64,000 nucleotides of DNA from Chitinophagaceae bacterium. Lineage in GTDB: Bacteria > Bacteroidota > Bacteroidia > Chitinophagales > Chitinophagaceae. The translations under genes and the position numbers were made by a program. Positions 29,101 through 38,567 of this stretch are shown here, one piece after another. Positions within the stretch are counted from its first letter, which is position 1. Every line of letters starts with the position of its first letter. A model generated the notes under the pieces. The model saw only the letters and a program-made list of their open reading frames with translations. It was not told the origin of the DNA and searched no databases. Location: positions 62,001-126,000 of the forward strand of contig JADKKA010000001.1 of NCBI GenBank assembly GCA_016720745.1, given 5' to 3'.

Positions 29101-31337
29101 ATCCACAAAAATTTGAGATCAGCGAATCTCTCACCGATGCACAAATCGAGTATCACCGAATCCTGGAAAAGATAAATGCTGTTTCTACAGGTATTACTAT
29201 TTCACCGATTGATGTAATCATCAAAAAAATCAAAGCTGCCGGTCATACTGTGGCTGAAGTAACGGGACGGAAATTTGAAATGCAGCTTAACTGGAAAGGC
29301 AGCAAGGCGTTGATACTTGCCCGTAAGCGCATTAATACCAATGACGCTTTTCGCCAGTTCAATAACAATGAAGTGGATGTGCTGATGATTAACCAATCCG
29401 GAAGTACCGGCGCATCAGCACACGCAATACCCACAGCCAAAGTTTCTAAAGAGCAGGTGAAACAAAGAGTGATGATTGTTTTGCAGGCAGAACTGGATAT
29501 TAATACAGAAGTACAGAAACGTGGACGTATCAACCGTACCGGGCAAATCATGAAGCCCATCTATGACTATGTAACCTCCGCTATCCCTGCTGAAAAGCGG
29601 CTCATGATGATGCTTCAAAAGAAGTTGAAATCACTCGATGCAAACACCACTTCTAATCAGAAACAATCCACCAAGATTTTGGATGTGCCGGATTTTCTGA
29701 ATAAATACGGTGATAAGATTGTAAAAGACTACCTGCTGGAAAATAAAGAAGTGAATGATCTGCTCGATGATCCTTTACATTTAAAAAATTCAAAGACGGA
29801 TAGCGGCAGTAATGAATCGCAAACCCTGGAAGATGCAGCACATAAAGTGTCTGGCCGGGTGGCCGTACTTTCTACTAAAATGCAACAGGATTTTTACAAT
29901 GAGATCGCAGAACGATACAACGACTATGTAGAGTACCTGAAGCAAATCGGAGACTATGACCTGGAAGTGGAAGCTATGAACCTGGAAGCGGAAACCGTTT
30001 CAGCCAAAGTGATAAAAATGGGTAAAGGGAGTGACAGTGCTTTTGGGGAAGACAGTACGCTGGAAACCGTCAGGGCAAATGTGCTGAAAAAGCCCTTCAC
30101 GAAAACCGAACTGGAGAACCTGATTAACGAATCACTGAAAGCTAAAGACCCACATAAAGTTCAAGATGAGCTAATGGAGGAATACGAAGCATCGGTATCG
30201 GACCGCCTGAAACTGGAGGAAACAGAAACAAATACCAAATACGAGGAACTGATCCGTAATATTCCCAATGAAAAGAAAATACAAAAGATACTTACCAAAC
30301 AGGGCGAAGGAGCCTGGAGGCAGGCGATCACAGAAAGGGAAAAAGAACTGACAGGAGCGAGGGATTTGCAGCTACAAAACCTGCGCAAGACTTTTGATAA
30401 TCGCAAGCAATACCTGGAAAAGGCTTTTCGCTTTTTTTATATCAGCCGCAATATTCGCTACCCCATTGAAACCTATAATGGCGGTAACGAGTTGGTTCCA
30501 GCAGTATTCCTGGGTTTTGTGGTAGATAAGAAAAAGAAGAACCCTTATGCACCTTCAGCCATTAAGTTGCGCATAGCCATTGCAAATAGTTCAAAATACC
30601 TGGCTATTCCTGCCTCTTATTCAGAAGACATTATGACTATCATTGGAGCAAGTGCTGATGTGTCGCAGCCCAGCATGAATGTACTGCTGCATGAGTGGGA
30701 GAAATACACTAAGGAAAATAATACCGACCGGCGCATCCGGCATATCATTACCGGAAACCTGTTACAAGCATTTTCAGACTTCAAAGGAAAACTGGTAAGC
30801 TATACTACACTGAACGGTGAAACCAAGAAAGGTATCCTGATGCCCGAAAACTGGAATCCTGGCGAGCAGGTGCAGGATAAAGTGGTTGTACCTATTTTAA
30901 AAGCTGCACCCATTATAAAGTCCATAACACAGAACAGTCATATCGTTACCAATAACGGCTTATCTTTTTTCAGAACGGGGAATTACTTTAAACTGATTAT
31001 TTCTGCATCCCGTTCACGGGGCGGTGATATATACCTGGACAAAGAAATCCTGGAACTGGTAGAGAAAAACAATTTCGAGAAAGTGTCGGATAAAATGGTG
31101 GCCATGCTGCCGGAAAAAAACATGGACAAGCTGCTGGAGATACTGCAATCCCGGCACGGTTGTTCAGTTACGATGCAATCTTACCAATTGAAAGACCTGA
31201 AAGATGATGCAATCACCTACTCCAACAGAAAGCGAATTGAACTGCCCCCGGATGATGAAGAGCCGCAAAACGAGGTAGCCATGCTGGAACTGGAAGCCGA
31301 AGCCCTCGCCCTTGAACTTGAATTATTAGCCGCATAA
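26156..31337 (+). CDS. RadC/JAB-DNA methyltransferase-Strawberry-notch helicase fusion (two frameshifts)
   Basis: Three reading frames in order (26156-27412, about 27330-29175, about 29110-31337) form one protein of about 1,728 residues if one G is added to the G5 run at 27323-27327 and one A to the A5 run at 29107-29111. Domains: RadC/JAB metalloprotease fold (HNHPSGN at 110-116, S120, D123); spacer GLLGLDGL (159-166); N6-adenine methyltransferase (LEPSAGNG at 286-293, NPPF at 347-350); SF2 helicase of the Strawberry-notch type (GDQTGIGKGR Walker A, IMDEAHN box, QKRGRINRTGQ C-terminal motif). Related 'super' helicase-methylases are found in phages and plasmids, where they may protect or remodel incoming DNA. 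It is the largest gene of the element. Confidence 0.75.
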
Positions 31338-31349
31338 AAATCCCACCTT

Positions 31350-32819
31350 ATGATTACAATAGATAATTATTTCAATAAAGTAAATACGCTTGATTTTTCT
31401 TCTTTTCCTGATGCGCTCAAAAAGGGCCATGAGTTTGTAACCAAAGCAACAGCAAATGGTTCAAGCTGGGTATCTTATCATTCCAGTGAGGCGATTAAAA
31501 AGACAGTTGACATATATCTTTCCAAATTGAATGAGTTTGTAAGCAGTAATACCAAAGCTGAAAAGAAACAAACGAAAAAAGAAAAGCAACTTCAGGAGCA
31601 TGATGAAATTATTCAGGAAACCATGCGCAGGCAAGGCATAACACCCAAAGAAAAGGCTGCTCCAAAAGCAAAAGATAAACAACCCTTGCCACAGCCTCAG
31701 ATGGTGGAGCGCATTCCCGAAGAACTGCGTTTTATCCGCCGTTTTGTAAACCTGAATGACAAGACAAAAACGAAAGAAGATATACTGCGATTTATAAACT
31801 CGCTGCAAAAAGCCATCGTAGAAAAACGCATCCGTAAAACTTCCACCTATGCCGAGCAGATACGCTATATCCAGGGTAAGCTGATAGAAGTGTATAACAG
31901 CATGAAGGGCAAAATTCACCTGGAATTAAAACCTGATACTTTAGAGAAAATGAAGGTTTTGGTGAAAGAAGAAAAAGTCATGCCGTCTGTGAGTTTTATC
32001 AAAGCATATATTAACATGAACGGCAAACCGGGCATGAAGAAAAAGGCTGATGGTTTATTGAAACGTATTACCCGGATGGTAGATAAGAAATTAATACCGG
32101 CAAATGACCCGTACATGAATGAGCTAATTAGCATCACTAAAAACCTGGAAAGCTTTCTGGATGATCCCACACAAAAAACACTTTCCATTGAAAGGAACGA
32201 ACTGAACGGCCTTGAAGGAATTTTAGGCTGTACATGTAACCAACTGAACGGCTTTGATGAAAAGCCGGCCATCATGAACAGTATGGATTTTGCTAACCTG
32301 CAGTTTGAGACCATTGGCCTGAAAGGTAAATGGCTGGATTTGATCGGAGATCCTTCGTCCAACTTCACAGCAATGGTATTCGGCAAGCCCAAAATGGGTA
32401 AGTCTTATCTGTGCATTGATTTTGCCGGTTACCTGGCCAGAAACCACGGGAAGGTACTTTATGTGGCCAAGGAAGAAGGACTGGATATGACACTCCAAAA
32501 GAAGCTCAACGATAAGGATGTTGCTCACCCGAATTTATATGTAGCATCCGTTCTGCCTGAGAACCTTTCCCTTTATGATTTTATCTTCCTGGACAGTGTA
32601 AACAAATTGGGTTTGACCCCGGAAGATTTAAGCAGGCTAAAAGCCTTTAACCCATCTAAGTCATTCATTTTCATATTTCAGACTACCAAAATGGGGGCCT
32701 TCCGTGGAGCCAATACTTTTCAGCATGATGTCGATGTGGTGATTGAGGTGCCGGAGAAAGGGAAGGCGGTGCAGATGGGGAGGTTTAATCAGGGGGGTGA
32801 AATAAGCATTTTCGTATGA
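31350..32819 (+). CDS. RecA/RadA-like P-loop ATPase with long N-terminal region
   Basis: A 489-residue protein. The N-terminal ~280 residues are helical and Lys-rich. LNGLEG (285-290) forms the boundary. The C-terminal ~165 residues are an ATPase: GKPKMGKS (345-352) P-loop, YDFIFLDSVNKLGL Walker B, and a RadA/DnaB-like end (HDVDVVIEVPEKGKAVQMGR, FNQGGEISIF). RecA-like ATPases of this type act in DNA recombination or replication. It is the last gene of the operon; the terminator at 32852 follows. It lacks the features of FtsK/HerA-type packaging ATPases. A helicase loader or recombinase role is possible. Confidence 0.65.
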   Translation: MITIDNYFNKVNTLDFSSFPDALKKGHEFVTKATANGSSWVSYHSSEAIKKTVDIYLSKLNEFVSSNTKAEKKQTKKEKQLQEHDEIIQETMRRQGITPKEKAAPKAKDKQPLPQPQMVERIPEELRFIRRFVNLNDKTKTKEDILRFINSLQKAIVEKRIRKTSTYAEQIRYIQGKLIEVYNSMKGKIHLELKPDTLEKMKVLVKEEKVMPSVSFIKAYINMNGKPGMKKKADGLLKRITRMVDKKLIPANDPYMNELISITKNLESFLDDPTQKTLSIERNELNGLEGILGCTCNQLNGFDEKPAIMNSMDFANLQFETIGLKGKWLDLIGDPSSNFTAMVFGKPKMGKSYLCIDFAGYLARNHGKVLYVAKEEGLDMTLQKKLNDKDVAHPNLYVASVLPENLSLYDFIFLDSVNKLGLTPEDLSRLKAFNPSKSFIFIFQTTKMGAFRGANTFQHDVDVVIEVPEKGKAVQMGRFNQGGEISIFV

Positions 32820-32851
32820 ACTTGCAGTTAAGAACAAAATACCCTGTTTGT

Positions 32852-32886
32852 AGTATAGCATGTTTGGCTATACTTTTTTATTTTTA
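32852..32886 (+). terminator. Rho-independent terminator closing the virus-like operon
   Basis: Perfect 8-bp stem AGTATAGC/GCTATACT with a 7-base loop, followed by a T-rich tract. It lies 33 bases after the stop of the ATPase gene and ends the gene run that starts near 14.5 kb. The remaining ~150 bases up to the next gene are AT-rich and hold no gene I can see. Confidence 0.75.
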
Positions 32887-33039
32887 ATTAATTCGAATTT
32901 TAGAATGTTATATTGCCCTAAATGAGATTTGAAGACGAAATAATTTTCGCAAAATTCCAATTGAATCAAGTTTTTTGCTTTTTCGTTTAAGTAATAATTC
33001 AATTTTAGTAACTATAAAAGCGAATCAAAATCTAGCATA

Positions 33040-35105
33040 ATGCATATTAAAAGCATCCGAGTTCAAGGGTTTAGAAATTATCACGATACCACCATTGAGT
33101 TCAATGAGGGCGTAAATGTAATTATAGGCCACAATAATGCAGGTAAAACAAATTTGTTGAAAGCACTTTCATTAATTCTTGATAATAAAAGCAGCCGCAG
33201 ACTTGAAGTAGATGATTTTAACAAGTATATTGATTTTAAACAACTCCAAGCCATTCCACCAAAAATTACTATTACACTTACAATAGTTCAAAGTATAGGC
33301 GAAGATCTTATGGGTGACGATCTCGTGACGGTTTCACCGTGGTTAACTGAACTACAAGAACCTTACACTGCCATGTTAACCTATGTTTTCTTTCTGCCTG
33401 AATCCGAGCATGAAGAATATATAACTCAAATGGCCAAATTGAAAGCTGAGGATAAGAAAAGTGCTTGGCTTACAATAAAGCATGAATTCCTTCGAAAATA
33501 TCTTTCCAAAATATATGGAGGCAATCCTGATTTGCAAGCTACAGCAGATACAGAAGCTCTTAATAAATTTGATTATCAGTTTTTACATGCCATTCGAGAT
33601 GTAGAGCGAGACATGTTTACTGGAAGAAATACATTGCTTAGGGAGGTCATTGACTTTTTTATGGATTATGAAATAAAAATGATTCTGCTAAATCTTTGGC
33701 TGAAAAGTTGAAAGAAATTACTGCTCATAAATTGACATTTTCTGAGGGAGCGCAATCCTTGATCGCACTCCTTCGCACAAGAATGGAAAAGGGACGAGAG
33801 CATATAATGAAATATGCAGAAGATACCGGTGCCGCCTTTAATAGTGCAAAGCCCGAGTTTGACGGCCAGTTATCAGAAGTTGAACTATATTCTGCTTTAC
33901 GTCTAATTATTTCCTACAGTACAGGGATTGAAATCCCTGCCACCCATAATGGTCTCGGTTATAATAATCTTATTTATATGTCCCTGTTACTTGCAAAAAT
34001 GCAAGTAGATACTAATGGTGATTACTTAGGGAGCAACGCAAAGGTATTCCCAGTCCTTGTGATAGAAGAGCCTGAAGCACATTTACATCCTTCTCTACAA
34101 TATAAATTTCTAAAATTTTTGCACGATAATAAAAGTCAAAAGGCAAGGCAAGTTTTTATTACTTCACATTCTACAAATATTACTGCAGCTGTTGGATTAG
34201 ATCAGATTATCTGCCTACATACATTAGATGACGGAAAATTGAATGTTGGTTATCCTGGTAAAGTATTTACTGATGACGACGCAGGTAAAAACTCTAAAGC
34301 CTATGTTCAGCGATTCTTGGATGCTACTAGGTCTGACATGTTGTTTGCAAGAAATATAATACTGGTTGAAGGCATAGCTGAACAATTATTACTACCTACC
34401 CTTGCAAGGTGTAATAATAAAAGTTTGGAAGACAGCCATACAGCCACCATTCATATAGGCGGAAGATATTTTGATCATTTTTTGAAGATATTTGATAGTA
34501 CAAAAGCTTTTACTATTAATAAAAAAGTAGCCTGTATAACTGACAGAGATCCTACAAGAAAGAATAAAACAACAAACGATAGTGCCAAAAAATGTTATCC
34601 ATTCGAAGTGGAACAAGATAATACATATGAATATTCCACTCATGCAACTGAACTAATTACCAAATATTCGGCGCATCCCAATATTCGGTTTTTTTCTCAG
34701 CATACTGTATACGGGAAAACACTAGAATATCAATTAATGTTTGATAATCCATCTTGTAAGCTTTTAATTACAGAGAGCACAATCAATCAAGATGAAATAG
34801 CGTCCATTGAGAAAGCGTATGCGGAAGGACATGACGTTGATTATGTGATTGCAAAAAATTTGATGTTAAAAAGTGCAGAAAACGAACGCATACTTAAATC
34901 CTTAAAAGACTGCAAAGGATTGGATTGGGACGATTCATCCAAAATGAAAGCATTGCTGGCTGCACGATACCTAAATAGTGTTGGAAAAGGGGGCAACGCT
35001 CTTGAGATTGCGGATAAACTTGAAATGAATCAAAAAGCAAATCCAAAAATTCTCTTTACTGTACCTGAGTATTTAACTGATGCAATTAACTGGACATGCC
35101 CGTAG
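33040..35105 (+). CDS. gajA: GajA-like OLD-family ATPase/TOPRIM nuclease, one frameshift
   Basis: Two frames join with one A added to the A5 run at 33675-33679, giving about 688 residues. N-terminal ABC/SMC-type ATPase: MHIKSIRVQGFRNYHDTTIE, Walker A GHNNAGKTN, later VIEEPEAHLHPSLQ (signature/Walker B region) and FITSHSTN. The C-terminal TOPRIM nuclease has ILVEGIAEQLLLP and VACITDRDPT. The next gene is a UvrD-like helicase overlapping by 10 bases; OLD nuclease plus UvrD helicase is the Gabija anti-phage pair, in which GajA nicks DNA and is inhibited by nucleotides. Start ATG at 33040. Distinction from other OLD-UvrD pairs needs a profile search. Confidence 0.75.
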
Positions 35106-36806
35106 AAATTATCAACGCAGATTGTCTGCTTTCTGATATTGAGCAACATTTTAAAGTGTTAGCTGGACCAGGTGCCGGTAAGACTCGTTTTCTTGTCAAT
35201 CATCTAAAAAATATTTTAAATAACTCCAGAAGATTAAGAATCCAACGAAGGATTGCTTGTATAACATTTACCAATGTCGCAACAGAAACAATTCTGAAAC
35301 GTGTAGGAGACCACGGAGGCCGGCTCGAAATAAGTACTATTCATAGTTTTCTATACAAGTATCTTGTAAAACCTTACGTTCATCTAATTGCTGCTGACTA
35401 TGATCTTAATGCAAAAGAAATAGGAGGGCATGATGAAATCTTATTTTCTGGCTATCAGTTTTTAAAAGATTGGAAATCTGCAACAAGTCAGAATTATCTG
35501 GACGATAAAGATATTGTGAAAGCTTTCGAAAAACTTCGATGGAAATTCGATGCAAATGGAAGTCTAATTCCCGCACCCCCTTTTCCACAAAAGTCAAAGA
35601 CCTACAATTTCAAAAATGAAGGGTATTTGATATACAAGAAAATGATTTGGAAGCAAGGACTACTACACCATGACGATGTACTGTTCTTTAGTTTTGAAAT
35701 TATTAGGAAGTTGCCTTTCGCTTTAGAAGTACTGAGAGCTCAGTTCCCATATTTCTTAGTTGATGAATTTCAAGATACGAGTCCTATCCAAATTGAAATC
35801 CTCAAACGGATTTCAGCAAAAGAGACTATAGTTGGAATTGTCGGAGATGAAGCACAGTCAATCTATAAGTTTATGGGTGCGGCACCTGGTCAGCTTGAAA
35901 ATTTCATATTACCTGGAATTGTTTCCTTTGAAATAAAAGATAATCATAGAAGTAGCAATCAAATAGTAGAGTTACTTAATCTTGTTAGACCAAAACTAAA
36001 GCAAGATGCTAAAAGAAATGCTTCACAATCGCTCATTCAAGTATTAGTAGGAGATAAAATTGCTGCTCTTCGATGGGCCGAAGCGTCGTATTCAGATATT
36101 GAGTTAGTAACATTAAGTAGAGAAAACATGACTGCCAACAGTCTAAAGAAAAATATAGGAGCGGGCGTTCATAAAGACTTATTGGCTGAACTAAAGGGGA
36201 AAGACTCAAATTCCACTCGTCGTCGGGTTATTTCAAACGCAACAAAGGCGATTGAGTATGCTAAAATGGGATATTACAAGGATTCCTTAAAAAACAATAG
36301 GTAAGATTTATAATCACAATAAGACTATAGTTGATAAGAAAAATTCATTGAAAAGTTTAAAAATATTATTAGATAATCAGAATCAATATGAAGGGAAAAA
36401 AGTAATTGATTTATATAATCTTATTACTAAAGAGGGTATTGCATCTCTTTCCAAATTAAGTACAGGTGCAGCAAAAACATTTTATGAATCTACTGATTAT
36501 GATCATATTTCTCTGGCAGTAAAAAACCTCTATGAAGCAGGCAAGCATCGTACAATACACAAAGCAAAAGGAGAAGAATTTGATTCAGTAATCCTCGTTT
36601 TAGATAAAGACGATAAAGGTGCATTTAATGAAGGGAAAGAGTTGTCATTTTTATTTGCTCCTGACTTAGAAAATAATGAGGAGCATCGAATAAATTATGT
36701 TGCCATTAGCCGAGCCCGAAATAACCTTTTAATTTCCGTGCCATCTCTTTCTTTGCAGTTTAAATCTAAACTCGAATCTCTGGGAATTAATGTAGTTATT
36801 TTATGA
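35096..36806 (+). CDS. gajB: GajB-like UvrD/Rep-type helicase, one frameshift
   Basis: ATG at 35096 overlaps the GajA stop. Motifs: LAGPGAGKTRF (Walker A), CITFTNVATE, STIHSF, YFLVDEFQDTSPIQ (motif II), GDEAQSIYKFMGA (motif III), and after the frame change TIHKAKGEEFDSVIL (motif V) and NYVAISRARNNLL (motif VI). The break is at the A6 run at 36289-36294; A5 restores the frame with KTIGKIYNHNKTIV. The repaired protein is about 569 residues. It would unwind or sense DNA ends and activate GajA. Break may be an overcall. AT-rich composition matches GajA but not the preceding operon. Confidence 0.75.
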
Positions 36807-36956
36807 ATGAATTTAGCGGATGTCTCTTTTTAACACAAATGGAAATGTCGAACATTTGATTTCCGGTTATTTAATGCTATTGTCACCCAAAGTCCCCCAA
36901 TGTCTTCAAATCTTCCATAATCTGGTTCGACGTTGGGAGGGTCGGGGCTACTGCAA

Positions 36957-36990
36957 CCCTGGTTATTTTGACCGGGGTTTTTTATTTTTT
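36957..36990 (+). terminator. Rho-independent terminator after the Gabija-like pair
   Basis: Stem CCCTGGT/ACCGGGG (7 bp, one G-T pair) with a 7-base loop, followed by TTTTTTATTTTTT. It lies 150 bases after the helicase stop. Confidence 0.7.
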
Positions 36991-37080
36991 ATCAGTTTGC
37001 AATTTTCCGAATAGCTAACAACTGATGAGCTGGCCTGTCAATGGATAGTATAATCCCAACAATACTGTGGGGACGAAGCT

Positions 37081-37113
37081 CCAGATCCTAGTTCGATTCT
37101 AGGCGAGGCTACA
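37081..37113 (+). other. tRNA 3'-end-like sequence, possible attachment site
   Basis: CCTAG-TTCGATT-CTAGG at 37088-37104 is a perfect T-arm (5-bp stem, 7-base TTCGATT loop), and it is followed by CGAGGCTACA, like the 3' half of an acceptor stem. Just upstream GGGGACGAAGCTCC could be a variable arm. I could not build a complete tRNA: the matching 5' acceptor strand is missing. A tRNA 3' fragment next to an integrase is what an attL or attR site looks like. The 470-base stretch 36807-37277 holds this, the terminator, a hairpin and tandem repeats but no gene. Confidence 0.35.
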
Positions 37114-37143
37114 CTCCAGCTAAATTAATGGGAATTAAAAAAA

Positions 37144-37183
37144 CAGAAAACCTTACGAAGTCATTGACTGGTAAGGTTTTCTG
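37144..37183. repeat. Perfect 13-bp inverted repeat near the integrase
   Basis: CAGAAAACCTTAC and GTAAGGTTTTCTG form a perfect 13-bp stem around a 14-base loop, 95 bases before the integrase ATG. A T-tract appears only later (37194-37200), so it may be a terminator or a recombinase-binding arm site. Confidence 0.55.
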
Positions 37184-37226
37184 CGTTTAAGTACTCTTTT
37201 TAATTCCCGTGAACTCCCGTTAATTC

Positions 37227-37250
37227 GTTTACGGTTTTGTTTACGGTTTT
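37227..37250 (+). repeat. Tandem duplication of a 12-mer upstream of the integrase
   Basis: GTTTACGGTTTT occurs twice in direct tandem, immediately before the integrase gene; just upstream ACTCCCGT/ATTCCCGT is also repeated. Such direct repeats next to a tyrosine integrase are candidates for arm-type binding sites. Confidence 0.5.
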
Positions 37251-37277
37251 TTTAAGAAATCTAAAAACGACCTTTGT

Positions 37278-38495
37278 ATGGTGAGTATCCCGAGTATTGC
37301 TGTGGTGATGAACTGGAGAAATGAAAACAATAAATCCGGACTGTATCCGGTGCATATCCGTATTAAGCAGGGGAACTTTGCACGGTATTACCGGGTCCCA
37401 ACTCCAATCAAAATAAGGCATGATCAATGGGCAGGGAAAGAAGGTGCCTGGATCAAACAAAATCACCCCTTCGCCTTTGAGATCAATAATAAGATCATCG
37501 AGATCAAAGGGCTCATTAACGAGTACATCAAACGCACGGTCAACTTCGGCAAGCCGGTAACTGTGGAGGGTATCATTGCCGGCCTTACCAATAAAGGAGA
37601 TAATAAAAGTTTTCTGGACTTCATGCAAAGCTATATCAGCCGGCCTCCTGAAAAACTGGAACCTAACACTATTAAGAAATACGCCACCACGCTTACGCAT
37701 TTAAAGAAGTTTAAAAAACAGATCCTCTTTGCGGAGATTGACAATACACTACTCCGGGATTTTAGCCGCTTCATGCAAACCGAACTGGAACTCGGCGGTG
37801 CAGCGACAAAAAAATATTTGGAAGCTTTTAAAAAAGTGATCCGTCATGCCCGCCGGGAGAATTATATATCGCCACAGCAAATGGAATTTCTGTTTGATGG
37901 ATTAAATGTCCGGGTACAAAAAGCAAAAAGAACATTTCTGGATTTACAGGAAGTGAGGAAATGGAAATCCCTGACATTTACCGAAAACCAGCAACACCTG
38001 GAACGTGACCGGGATATGTTCCTGTTCCAGATATATACCGGGTATTATTTTAAAGACCTGTTGATATTTACAAAAGATCATCTGCAAATGGATGAAGAAT
38101 ATGGTCATGTGATACTCGGTGCAAGAGATAAGAACGGAAATCAAACAATCATACCACTTTTTAAGTTCCCTTATGCGCAAACTATATTAGAACGGTATCG
38201 CTCCAGGGCATCAGATAAGTTGGTATTCGATAAGCAGTACCTGGTCGAGGAACCCGTTTACAACCGTAACCTGAAAGAGATCGCAAAAATGGCCGGTATC
38301 CATAAAAATATTACCAATAAGGTAGCACGGCACACCAATGCGCAGTTATGGATCAGGTACGGGGCAGAAGGTGCTGTGCTCTCTAAAATGATGGGCCATA
38401 CCAAGCAGGAAACAACACGGAATTACTATGATGTCAATTTGCCGGAGATAGTGGAAGGAACAAAGCGGGTGGATTTTGAAGCGATGGGGATTTAA
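37278..38495 (+). CDS. Tyrosine recombinase (Bacteroidetes ICE-type integrase)
   Basis: A 405-residue protein: N-terminal arm-binding domain (VVMNWRNENNKSGLYPVHIR), SAM-like core-binding domain (LDFMQSYISRPPEKLEPNTI), and catalytic domain. In the catalytic domain, KVARHTNAQ holds the K-x-x-R-H box, MMGHTKQETT the second His, and NYYDV the tyrosine. The usual first-Arg segment reads TGYYFKDLLIF without an obvious Arg, a divergence seen in some members of this group. It lies next to a tRNA-like sequence and repeats and faces away from the minus-strand cargo and tra genes. It would integrate and excise the conjugative element. Confidence 0.85.
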   Translation: MVSIPSIAVVMNWRNENNKSGLYPVHIRIKQGNFARYYRVPTPIKIRHDQWAGKEGAWIKQNHPFAFEINNKIIEIKGLINEYIKRTVNFGKPVTVEGIIAGLTNKGDNKSFLDFMQSYISRPPEKLEPNTIKKYATTLTHLKKFKKQILFAEIDNTLLRDFSRFMQTELELGGAATKKYLEAFKKVIRHARRENYISPQQMEFLFDGLNVRVQKAKRTFLDLQEVRKWKSLTFTENQQHLERDRDMFLFQIYTGYYFKDLLIFTKDHLQMDEEYGHVILGARDKNGNQTIIPLFKFPYAQTILERYRSRASDKLVFDKQYLVEEPVYNRNLKEIAKMAGIHKNITNKVARHTNAQLWIRYGAEGAVLSKMMGHTKQETTRNYYDVNLPEIVEGTKRVDFEAMGI

Positions 38496-38567
38496 AATAT
38501 GTAGCAATCCGGATGACAAAACCAGTAAGATGAATGCTTTGAATATATTTATAATTTAAAGGTCACA

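Noticed and set aside
31350..32819. Genome-packaging ATPase of the FtsK/HerA type
   Set aside because: The ATPase core ends like RadA/DnaB-type RecA proteins (VDVVIEVP, GRFNQGGE) and lacks FtsK/HerA-type motifs.
37020..37113. A complete tRNA gene
   Set aside because: Only the T-arm, a possible variable arm and the 3' acceptor strand are visible; no matching 5' strand, D-arm or 7-base anticodon loop could be built.
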